NCBI RefSeq assembly: GCF_000007905.1
Contig: NC_004917.1
Span: 620,001-684,000 of the forward strand
Source of the DNA: Helicobacter hepaticus ATCC 51449
GTDB lineage: Bacteria; Campylobacterota; Campylobacteria; Campylobacterales; Helicobacteraceae
DNA length: 64,000 bases
Direction of reading: 5' to 3'
Positions 55,635-64,000 of the stretch are shown in pieces (the stretch's first letter is position 1; the number at the start of each line of letters is the position of its first letter). The notes under the pieces were generated by a model, which had not been told where the DNA came from, searched no databases, and saw only the letters and a program-made list of their open reading frames with translations. The translations under genes and the position numbers were made by a program.

Positions 55635-55662
55635 CTTATGCTTTCCATTTTTTAATTCTTTG

Positions 55663-56373
55663 TTATTTATGTAAAAGACCTGCCATCTCTATGATTTCAA
55701 AGCCAAAAATCTTTTCATCATAATATCGCATTTCCTCTATAAAATGTTCGCCAAAAATGGTAATTGTAGTTTTTTTGCCTCTGCTTTCAAAATCAAATAA
55801 TCCCACCATACCAAAGGCAACTTGATTGCTTTTTGTGTCATATTTGAAAAAAGCAAAATGCTCTCCATTTGGATAAAATGTAGGGAAGTAAAAATTGTAA
55901 ATTTCATTTTCTCCATAGGTAATTGAATAAGGATTATACCCATAATCCCCATCGCAATAATATGGAAAACACTCTCCGCTAGGCTTTTTAGGATAATAAG
56001 CATAGCAAGAATGTTGCCAATCAAGCACAATAATCTCATTTGCTGCTTTTTGCTCCTCTTTTTGAGCATAGGATTTTAAATTTGTAAGAGCATATTTATC
56101 TAAAACTTTCGCAAAAATTTGTGGCATACTCTCTTGAAAGGCTTTATGATTGACTTTATCAAAATCCGCAATATAAATAATATAGGGCAATTTACGCGCA
56201 ATCTCTAAAATATTCCAATGTGGCATTACATTAAATCCAATTCTTTCATACATAAAATCTGTTTCCTCTTCCCCTAACACTTCATAATTCTCATTTGGCA
56301 CAATAAGCCTCTTTTTTAAAAATATCTCGCGTTTGCTTTGTGCTTTCTTTGCTAAATATGCTCTTAATCCCAT
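55663..56373 (-). CDS. DUF2716-like protein, function unknown
   Basis: A 236-residue cytoplasmic protein without signal or membrane segment. The central IIVLDWQHSCYAYYPKKPS and following FPTFYPNGEHFAFFKYD then TITIFGEHFIEEM resemble the DUF2716 pattern (LDWQHxCY, PNGDYYxF, FGxxL). The N-terminus is basic and helical. No function is known for DUF2716. Its stop is 28 bp from the MFS gene start, so the two may be cotranscribed. Confidence 0.55.
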   Translation of the reverse strand: MGLRAYLAKKAQSKREIFLKKRLIVPNENYEVLGEEETDFMYERIGFNVMPHWNILEIARKLPYIIYIADFDKVNHKAFQESMPQIFAKVLDKYALTNLKSYAQKEEQKAANEIIVLDWQHSCYAYYPKKPSGECFPYYCDGDYGYNPYSITYGENEIYNFYFPTFYPNGEHFAFFKYDTKSNQVAFGMVGLFDFESRGKKTTITIFGEHFIEEMRYYDEKIFGFEIIEMAGLLHK

Positions 56374-56430
56374 TCTTTCTCCAAAAGCCTTATCTCATTA
56401 TTGCTGCAATGATTGCAAAAGCGACATTAT

Positions 56431-56436
56431 ATTATA
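56431..56436 (-). promoter_or_regulatory. -10 candidate for the DUF2716-like gene
   Basis: TATAAT on the minus strand in the 155-bp divergent gap, with a second overlapping copy at 56431-56426. About 58 bp upstream of the ATG. Confidence 0.4.
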
Positions 56437-56498
56437 ATTTTCAAATAGAGTTAAGATAAAGATAGAATCCTCTTTGCTGCTTATTGCTTTGAATATGA

Positions 56499-56504
56499 TA
56501 AAAT
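56499..56504 (+). promoter_or_regulatory. -10 candidate for the SurA-like operon
   Basis: TGATAAAAT, 25 bp upstream of the ATG at 56529, with AAAGGA between. It would drive the surA-like to aroC gene series. Confidence 0.4.
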
Positions 56505-56528
56505 ATGCCGAATTTACAAAGGATACAA

Positions 56529-57365
56529 ATGAAAAATATTATTTATGGAGTATGTCTGCTCTGTGCGTGCGTGTTTAGCGCGTATGGAGAAGTTATCGCT
56601 GGAGTAGCCATACGCGTAAATGGACACGCTATCACTTTATATGAAATTGCCTCTTTGCAATCACATCTTAAAATCTCCAAACAAGCCGCTATTGATATGC
56701 TCATTAATGAGCGGCTCAAAGATGATGAAATTGAACGTTTTAAAATCAGCATTGAAGATTTTAAAATTGATGAAGAAATTGCTCTGCTTGCCGCAAATGC
56801 TAATCTAAGCAAAGATGAATTTCTTAGAAAAGCTACGCATACAATGAGTTTGCAAGAATATCGCACACAAATTAAAAAACAACTCCAAACAAAAGAACTT
56901 ATGCAGAGAATCCTTGCTTCTAATATTAGCATTTCAAGTGAAGATGAGCTTCTTACCTATTATACACGACATAAAAAAGAATTTCTAATTCCCTCACAAG
57001 TGCGTGTAGTGCGTTATTTTTCTCAAACCGATAATGCCTTGCAAAAGGCGATACAATCACCCAAACAAAATATTAAAGGTGTGCAAAAAGTAAATGAAAC
57101 TATCGCTCTCTCTTCCCTTAATCCTCAAATTGCCCAAGTATTTATACACACGCCAAATAATGAATTTACTCCTGTGCTTACCACAGGTGGCAATGGTTTT
57201 GTGAGCTTTTTGGTAAAAGAACGTTTAGGTGAAACCCCTATTAATTTTGAGGAGGCAAAACCTCTTATCAATCAAAAAATTATGGCACAAAAAGAGCAGT
57301 CTATTATCGCGGAACACTTTAACAAAATCCGCTCTAGTGCTAATATTGTAAATCTTAGAGAATAA
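56529..57365 (+). CDS. Exported SurA-like chaperone / peptidyl-prolyl isomerase
   Basis: A 278-residue periplasmic protein with signal peptide MKNIIYGVCLLCACVFSAYG. SurA_N-like helices follow (ITLYEIASLQSHLKISKQAAIDMLINERLKDDEI). A degenerate parvulin-like region comes after residue 145 (EFLIPSQVRVVRYFS, FTPVLTTGGNGFVSFLVKERL). It probably helps fold outer-membrane proteins. I use ATG 56529 (AAAGGA), not 56505, which lies before the SD. H. pylori HP0659 is the positional equivalent. Confidence 0.75.
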   Translation: MKNIIYGVCLLCACVFSAYGEVIAGVAIRVNGHAITLYEIASLQSHLKISKQAAIDMLINERLKDDEIERFKISIEDFKIDEEIALLAANANLSKDEFLRKATHTMSLQEYRTQIKKQLQTKELMQRILASNISISSEDELLTYYTRHKKEFLIPSQVRVVRYFSQTDNALQKAIQSPKQNIKGVQKVNETIALSSLNPQIAQVFIHTPNNEFTPVLTTGGNGFVSFLVKERLGETPINFEEAKPLINQKIMAQKEQSIIAEHFNKIRSSANIVNLRE

Positions 57366-57367
57366 TT

Positions 57368-58453
57368 ATGCTCTCTTATACTGACCCACTTTTTGGCATT
57401 ATTATCTTTGTATCTCTTATCGCTACGGCTGCATTTATTGATTATTGGCAAAATCGCTACAAAGAAAAGAAAAAAAAACGCTCTTTAAAAAACTTAACAA
57501 AATCGTATGAATTTGCTGGACTAACCCAAGGAGTAGAAGAGTTCCTTGCACTTTCGCAAAACCCTATTCCTACTTTACAATTCATCGCTAATGCCTATAT
57601 TCAAAGCGGCAATACGCAAGAAGCAATTAAAATTTATCTTAGTATTTTAGAGAATCTTGATAATTCAAAAGAAAGTGCAAAATCAAAAATTGAGATTCTC
57701 CAGCAGCTAGGCATTGCTTACTACACTGCAGGATTTTTACAAAGAGCAAAAAATATTTTTTTAGAGATTCTCAAAAATTATCCCCGAAATCCTCAAGTGC
57801 TCATTTATTTGCTCAAAACTTACGAAAATCTAAGCGAATATAAAAATGCTATCGACACACTTGAATGTATCGAAGAAATCTATGATTCACACTCTACCCC
57901 TACAATAGCCCAAGAGCAATTTTTTCATACAATTGCACTCAATAAAGCTTATTTACACACACTTTTACTCATCAATCAATACGCTATGCCCCTATCAAGC
58001 AAGATTCAAAGGCTCAATGAAATCAAAGCAAAAGAAATAAAACTTGAAAAAATTATTCTAGTCTTTTTTAAAAGCGTAAGTCATTCACTCTTTTGGGAAG
58101 AAATCAATAAAAGCGAAAATATAGCAAGCCTCATTGATGTATTATGGGATTTTGAGCGCAAAAATGTGCCTCTAGAGCAAATTACACATCCGCAGATTCT
58201 TGATATCTATCGTGCAAAAGGCTGGATACAAGATACAAAAAGTTGCAATATTTTTGAGCTAGAAAATATGAGAATCTTAAAGCAACATTCAACCCTTTGC
58301 ATAGATTTTAGTTTTGAATACCGCTGCCATAGCTGCAAACAAGTATTTCCCTTTGAAAACGCACGTTGTTCACATTGTGGTGAGTTGCTTAATACCGATG
58401 TAATCTATAAGATACAAAAGGTTGATAATGAAACAAGTTACTCTTTATTGTGA
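57368..58453 (+). CDS. LapB-like membrane TPR protein with C-terminal metal ribbon
   Basis: A 361-residue protein with an N-terminal membrane helix (about 7-25) followed by a basic stretch (RYKEKKKKRS). TPR-type helical repeats span about 45-250. A C-terminal four-Cys ribbon is YRCHSCKQVFPFENARCSHCG (Cys320, 323, 334, 337). This order is that of LapB (YciM), which with FtsH controls LpxC and hence LPS synthesis. Homology is inferred from architecture. An A8 run near 57471 lies in the Lys stretch. Overlaps rnhA by 26 bp. Confidence 0.65.
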   Translation: MLSYTDPLFGIIIFVSLIATAAFIDYWQNRYKEKKKKRSLKNLTKSYEFAGLTQGVEEFLALSQNPIPTLQFIANAYIQSGNTQEAIKIYLSILENLDNSKESAKSKIEILQQLGIAYYTAGFLQRAKNIFLEILKNYPRNPQVLIYLLKTYENLSEYKNAIDTLECIEEIYDSHSTPTIAQEQFFHTIALNKAYLHTLLLINQYAMPLSSKIQRLNEIKAKEIKLEKIILVFFKSVSHSLFWEEINKSENIASLIDVLWDFERKNVPLEQITHPQILDIYRAKGWIQDTKSCNIFELENMRILKQHSTLCIDFSFEYRCHSCKQVFPFENARCSHCGELLNTDVIYKIQKVDNETSYSLL

Positions 58454-58868
58454 TGGTAGTGCACTTGGAAATCCCGGTGCTGGAGGCTGGTGTGGCATAC
58501 TCTCTTTTGGTGATAAGCAAAAGATTCTTACAGGTGGCGAAACCTATACAACAAATAATCGTATGGAACTCCTTGCAGTGATAGAATCTCTCAAAGCTCT
58601 TAATCAACCTTGCATTGTGAATGTATATAGTGATTCTCGCTATGTATGCAATGGTATCAACTTATGGCTTAAATCGTGGATTTCTAAGCAATTTAAAAAT
58701 GTCAAAAATCCTGATTTATGGCAACTATATTTACAAGTTTCATCACCTCATCAAGTGATTGCACATTGGGTAAAAGGACACGCGGGAGTAGCACAAAATG
58801 AACTATGTGATAAACTTGCAAAAGAAAGTGCGCAATTTTATTTAAATAAAGGAATTTCTGATGAGTAA
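58428..58868 (+). CDS. rnhA: Ribonuclease HI
   Basis: Degrades RNA in RNA:DNA hybrids. 146 residues with the four catalytic acids Asp9 ([14 protein letters not shown]), Glu47 (NRMELLAV), Asp69 (YSDSRYV) and Asp128. ATG 58428 has AAAAGG six bases before; the ATG at 58422 is upstream and closer to the SD. Overlaps the TPR gene and rnc by 26 and 8 bp, so this is a compressed operon. Confidence 0.96.
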
Positions 58869-59583
58869 ATCTATTTTGCCCAAATCTCCCCAGCTCCTTG
58901 AGAAAAAGTTAGGCTATGTTTTTCAAAATCAACAACTCCTCCTTGAAGCCCTCACGCATAAAAGTTGTAAAAAACAATATAATAACGAACGACTTGAGTT
59001 TCTAGGAGATGCAGTGCTAGATTTGCTTGTAGGAGAATATTTATTTAAAAAATTCCCTCTTGCTAAAGAAGGTGAGTTATCTAAATTACGAGCGTGCATC
59101 GTCAATGAGAAAGGTTTTATGAAACTTGCTCAATCACTTGATTTAGGTGCATATTTATATATCTCACAAAGTGAAGAAAACAACAATGGACGGCAAAAAG
59201 CTTCCATTTTATCTAATGCCTTTGAAGCCCTCATAGGTGCAATTTATTTAGAATCTAGCCTCACTTATGTTCAAAGTATTATTTATGATTTACTTGAATA
59301 TAATTATATCAAGATTGATTTAGATTCTCTTTTTATGGATTATAAAACTGCGCTACAAGAGATTACTCAAGCTTTTTATGGTGAGATTCCAACTTATACG
59401 CTCATTAGCGAAAGCGGACCCGATCATAAAAAAAGTTTTGAAATAGCTCTAAGTGTGCAAGGAAAAGAATATGCAAGAGCAAGCGGGAACTCAAAAAAAG
59501 AGGCGCAACAAAAAAGCGCGCAAATTGCTTATAAAAAACTCTATTCAAAGATGAATAAAACTCATCATAAAGGGGAAAAATGA
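58861..59583 (+). CDS. rnc: Ribonuclease III
   Basis: Cleaves double-stranded RNA in rRNA and mRNA processing. 240 residues. The signature [14 protein letters not shown] is near residue 43. A second acidic motif is [13 protein letters not shown]. The C-terminal dsRNA-binding domain is [13 protein letters not shown] through [24 protein letters not shown]. Its stop overlaps the aroC start by four bases. Confidence 0.97.
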
Positions 59584-60656
59584 ATACTTTTGGCAAATCA
59601 TTTCGTGTAAGCACTTTTGGAGAATCTCACGGCGAGGGGATTGGTTGTGTGATTGATGGCATTCCTGCAGGATTGCATATAGATGAACTTTTTATAGAAT
59701 CTATGATGACAAGGCGCGCACCCGGACGCAATCAATATACAACACAACGTAAAGAATCTGATAAAGTGCAAATTCTAAGTGGTGTGTTTGAAGGGTTGAG
59801 CACGGGCACACCTATTGGTATGTGGATAGCAAATACTGGAACAAAAAGCAGTGATTACGCCAATATTAAAGACATTTTTCGTCCCGGACACGCTGATTAT
59901 ACATATTTCAAAAAATATGGTATCCGAGATTATAGAGGGGGAGGAAGAAGTTCAGCAAGAGAAAGTGTAGCAAGAGTAGCAGCTGGAGCTGTAGCACAAA
60001 TGCTTTTGCGCGAATTTGACATAAATGTCCAAAGTGGCATATGCTCAATTGGCAATATCACAGGGAAGCAATATGATTTTGCATACGCACTCAAAAGTGA
60101 AATTTATGCACTTGACAAAGAATGTGAAGAATCACAAAAAGCGCTTATTGAAAATGCTAAAAGAAAACACGATAGCATTGGTGGAAGTGCTCTCATTCGT
60201 GTAGAGGGACTTCCTGCAGGATTGGGCGAACCACTTTATCATCGCCTCGATGGAGCGTTGGGAGAAGCACTTATGGGGCTTAATGCTGTTAAAGCGGTAG
60301 AAATAGGCGATGGAATCATCTCTTGCACCCAATATGGAAGTGAGCATAATGACCAAATGGATAAAAACGGCTTTAAAAGTAACCATAGTGGTGGTATTTT
60401 GGGAGGTATAAGTAATGGCAATGCACTTCTTGTTAAAGCACATTTCAAACCTACACCGAGTATTTTTATACCCCAAGAGACGCTTGATATACACTTACAA
60501 GAACAAACTTGCCAAATCAAAGGACGACACGACCCGTGTGTAGCAGTTCGTGGCAGTATAGTCGCGCAAGCAATGGTTGCTCTCGTCCTCGCAGATATGC
60601 TTTTATTACACGCTACTTCACAACTTTGTTTTTTAAAAAAGATTTATAAGCAATAA
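59580..60656 (+). CDS. aroC: Chorismate synthase
   Basis: Final step of the shikimate pathway, FMN-dependent. 358 residues. Motifs [20 protein letters not shown] (residues 8-27), [29 protein letters not shown] and [11 protein letters not shown]. Overlaps rnc as ATGA. Last gene of the series starting at 56529. Confidence 0.97.
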
Positions 60657-60695
60657 CAAAATTTATATTATAGTTATTTTAAAGCAAGAAGATTC

Positions 60696-60701
60696 TATAA
60701 T
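60696..60701 (+). promoter_or_regulatory. -10 element of gatA
   Basis: TCTATAATC in the 76-bp gap after aroC, 32 bp before the gatA ATG, with AGGAG downstream of it. Confidence 0.5.
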
Positions 60702-60732
60702 CACACTTCCTTAACACAATAGGAGACAATAA

Positions 60733-62076
60733 ATGATAACACTCAAAGAAGCTCTAAACAAATCCGAAAATGAACTCAAAGAGATAAAAACTCTCTTGCG
60801 CCAACGCGTCAAGGAAAACATAGAACTCAATGCTTATATTGGCGAAATTAACGAAAGTGGAAGTGGTGTGCCAATTCTCATAAAAGACAATATCAATGTT
60901 AAAGGTTGGGAAATCACTTGTGCGAGTAAAATTTTAAAAGGCTATGTTTCTCCTTATAATGCAAGTGTTATCACAAAATTACACGAAAACAAAATGTGTG
61001 CTTTTGGACGCGCCAATATGGACGAATTTGCAATGGGAAGCACAACAGAATCTAGCTGTTATGGGAGAGTGAAAAATCCTCTTGATACTTCGCGTGTGCC
61101 AGGTGGAAGCAGTGGGGGAAGTGCGGCAGCTGTAGCGGCTGGACTTGCTATTGCCTCACTTGGAAGCGATACGGGTGGTTCAATACGGCAGCCTGCTGGA
61201 TTTTGCGGTTGTGTAGGGTTAAAACCAAGCTATGGAAGAGTAAGTCGTTATGGGTTAATTGCATATAGCTCAAGTTTAGACCAAATTGGACCTATTACGC
61301 AAAATGTTGAAGATGCTGCACTTTTGCTTGATGCCATAAGCGGATATGATAAGCAAGATTCTACAAGTGCGAATCTCCCATCACTCAACACATTTAAAGA
61401 CCTTGACCCAAATGCACGTTACAAGGTTGCTATTTTAAAAGATTTCCTTAAAGATGCCACCCCCCAAATACAAGAAGCCTATAATCACACTATTAAAATT
61501 TTAGAATCTATGGGGCATACCATTGTTGAAAAATCTATGCTTGATACACGCTATCATATCTCGGCATACTATATTATCTGTACTGCAGAGGCTAGCTCTA
61601 ACCTTGCGCGTTTTGATGGAATCCGCTATGGCACAAGAAGCGAATCAAAAAATCTCAAAGATGTATATCTTAATACACGCAGTGCATATTTTGGCGAAGA
61701 AGTAAAGCGCCGCATTTTGCTTGGAAGCTTCGTGCTAAGCAGCGGTTATTATGATGCGTATTATCTCAAAGCACAGCAAGTGCGAAAGAAAATCTGTGCA
61801 GATTACGAATCTATCTTTAATGAGTGCGATAGTATTCTCTTGCCTATTGCCCCAAGTGTAGCCCCTAAATTTGGCTCAACGCATTCGTCCTTAGAAATGT
61901 ATTTAAGTGATATTTATACTATTGGTGTCAATCTAGCAGGATTACCAGCCTTATGTATGCCTGTAAGCAAGGACAAAAATGGTTTAAGCATTGGTATGCA
62001 GTTTATTGGTGCAAAATTCAAAGAACAGAACATTCTCAATATTGCCTATGGATTAGAAAAAGAAATAAACAATTAA
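60733..62076 (+). CDS. gatA: Glutamyl-tRNA(Gln)/Asp-tRNA(Asn) amidotransferase subunit A
   Basis: Releases ammonia for the GatCAB amidotransferase. 447 residues. Catalytic Lys in [12 protein letters not shown] (about residue 53). The Ser cluster is [17 protein letters not shown] and [18 protein letters not shown], giving the Ser-cisSer-Lys triad. Campylobacterota lack GlnRS specific for tRNA-Gln in the usual sense and need this route. Followed by guaB, as in H. pylori HP0830-HP0829. Confidence 0.95.
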   Translation: MITLKEALNKSENELKEIKTLLRQRVKENIELNAYIGEINESGSGVPILIKDNINVKGWEITCASKILKGYVSPYNASVITKLHENKMCAFGRANMDEFAMGSTTESSCYGRVKNPLDTSRVPGGSSGGSAAAVAAGLAIASLGSDTGGSIRQPAGFCGCVGLKPSYGRVSRYGLIAYSSSLDQIGPITQNVEDAALLLDAISGYDKQDSTSANLPSLNTFKDLDPNARYKVAILKDFLKDATPQIQEAYNHTIKILESMGHTIVEKSMLDTRYHISAYYIICTAEASSNLARFDGIRYGTRSESKNLKDVYLNTRSAYFGEEVKRRILLGSFVLSSGYYDAYYLKAQQVRKKICADYESIFNECDSILLPIAPSVAPKFGSTHSSLEMYLSDIYTIGVNLAGLPALCMPVSKDKNGLSIGMQFIGAKFKEQNILNIAYGLEKEINN

Positions 62077-62092
62077 TTTTATAAAGGAGTAA

Positions 62093-63541
<1,449 letters not shown>

Positions 63542-63551
63542 AAGGAATAAA

Positions 63552-63800
63552 ATGGCAGATTCTAAAAAGCAAAAAATCATTTCGCAAACTAACACCGAAA
63601 ATAAAAAAAACGAAATAACACAAGAAGAAGACTTTGAGGATATGCTTGAACGAGCTAAAGAAGTATTAAGCAAACTCAATGCTCAAGAAATTACCCTTAA
63701 AGAATCTCTCGCTCTTTATGAGCAAGGAATGCAAAGTCTTAAAAACGCTCAAGAAATTTTAGAACAAGCCAAATTGCAGTATCAAGAATTTAAAGATTAG
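63552..63800 (+). CDS. xseB: Exodeoxyribonuclease VII small subunit
   Basis: An 82-residue helical protein with the XseB core FEDMLERAKEVLSKLNAQEITLKESLALYEQGMQSLKNAQEILEQAKLQ, preceded by a charged 25-residue extension. It pairs with XseA (not in the window) to degrade single-stranded DNA. SD AAAGGA, 10 bp after guaB. Confidence 0.9.
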   Translation: MADSKKQKIISQTNTENKKNEITQEEDFEDMLERAKEVLSKLNAQEITLKESLALYEQGMQSLKNAQEILEQAKLQYQEFKD

Positions 63801-63805
63801 ATTCT

Positions 63806-64000
63806 ATGGAGCTTGTCGCTTATCTTACTCAACCAAATAGTGTTGCTGTATTTTTATTACTCATAGCACGTTTTGGTGGTGTATTTGCGTTTTTTCCATT
63901 TTTTGACAATCAACTTATTAGTATTCATATCCGTGCGGCAATGGTATTTTTTATGAGTGTGGCATTTTTTCCTCTTGCAACCTATACGCTGCCTGATATG
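63806..64000 (+). CDS. fliR: Flagellar export protein FliR (N-terminal fragment)
   Basis: Frame open from ATG 63806 to the window edge (65 residues), 5 bp after xseB. The translation begins MELVAYLTQPNSVAVFLLLI and continues ARFGGVFAFFPFFDNQLISIHIRAAMVFFMSVAFFP, matching the first membrane helices of FliR, including the conserved RxGG and PxRIR-like turn. The gene is cut by the window end. Confidence 0.82.
   Translation, partial: MELVAYLTQPNSVAVFLLLIARFGGVFAFFPFFDNQLISIHIRAAMVFFMSVAFFPLATYTLPDM

Overview
This is an ordinary chromosomal window from a Campylobacterota bacterium, almost certainly a Helicobacter and most likely an enterohepatic species such as H. hepaticus. The evidence is AT-rich, tightly packed DNA, a cholesterol alpha-glucosyltransferase next to manC, fumarate reductase in the order frdC-frdA-frdB, a CheA with a fused receiver domain beside a CheV, and many two- to five-gene blocks in the order known from H. 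pylori (cheZ/prfB, hrcA-grpE-dnaK, cheV-cheA-cheW, rpmF-plsX-fabH, copA-copP, glmU/fliP, the rnhA-rnc-aroC block, gatA-guaB). Unlike H. pylori it carries modABC and argC. I see no rRNA, tRNA, insertion sequence, prophage or CRISPR array. The species name is inference.

Layout: 1-2.3 kb, pseudouridine synthase, esterase and a MORN-repeat protein. 2.3-6.9 kb, nucleotide-sugar genes: ugd and uxs make UDP-xylose, and a GT90 transferase gene carries a G10 tract. A lipoprotein and a ferredoxin lie between. 6.9-11.8 kb, divergent lactate genes lctP and lutABC with paired dyads between them. 11.9-15.1 kb, a molybdate operon (modE-like, modA, mop protein, modB, modC). 15.1-18.3 kb, trhP-like, cheZ and prfB. 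18.4-25.4 kb, a FadL-type porin, a lipoprotein asparaginase and the heat-shock operon hrcA-grpE-dnaK. 25.7-29.7 kb, an aldolase-like protein, pepD, argC and an LpxJ-type phosphatase, leading into cheV-cheA-cheW. 33.6-37.8 kb, a metF-like gene, serB, manC and cgt. 37.9-40.9 kb, ndk and the rpmF-plsX-fabH lipid operon. 40.9-45.1 kb, copA, copP and msbA. 45.3-50.4 kb, frdCAB and a phospholipase D-like lipoprotein. 50.4-56.4 kb, a small multihaem cytochrome, a ThiS-like protein, glmU, fliP, an RNA methyltransferase, an MFS exporter and a DUF2716-like protein. 56.5-64 kb, a SurA-like protein, a LapB-like TPR protein, rnhA, rnc, aroC, gatA, guaB, xseB and the start of fliR.

The genes favour an envelope- and motility-centred reading. 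Several act on LPS or lipid A (ugd, uxs, GT90, manC, lpxJ, msbA, possibly the LapB-like protein), on host-lipid modification (cgt), or on chemotaxis and flagella (cheZ, cheV, cheA, cheW, fliP, fliR). Lactate oxidation and fumarate respiration would feed and drain the quinone pool.

The most interesting signals are regulatory. They are the G10 tract in GT90; a perfect hairpin between dnaK and ansB that hides the ansB ribosome-binding site only on read-through transcripts; two matching dyads in the lactate intergenic region; a nested palindrome plus a 21-bp direct repeat between hrcA and the divergent aldolase-like gene; and a T14 tract abutting the copA -10 element.
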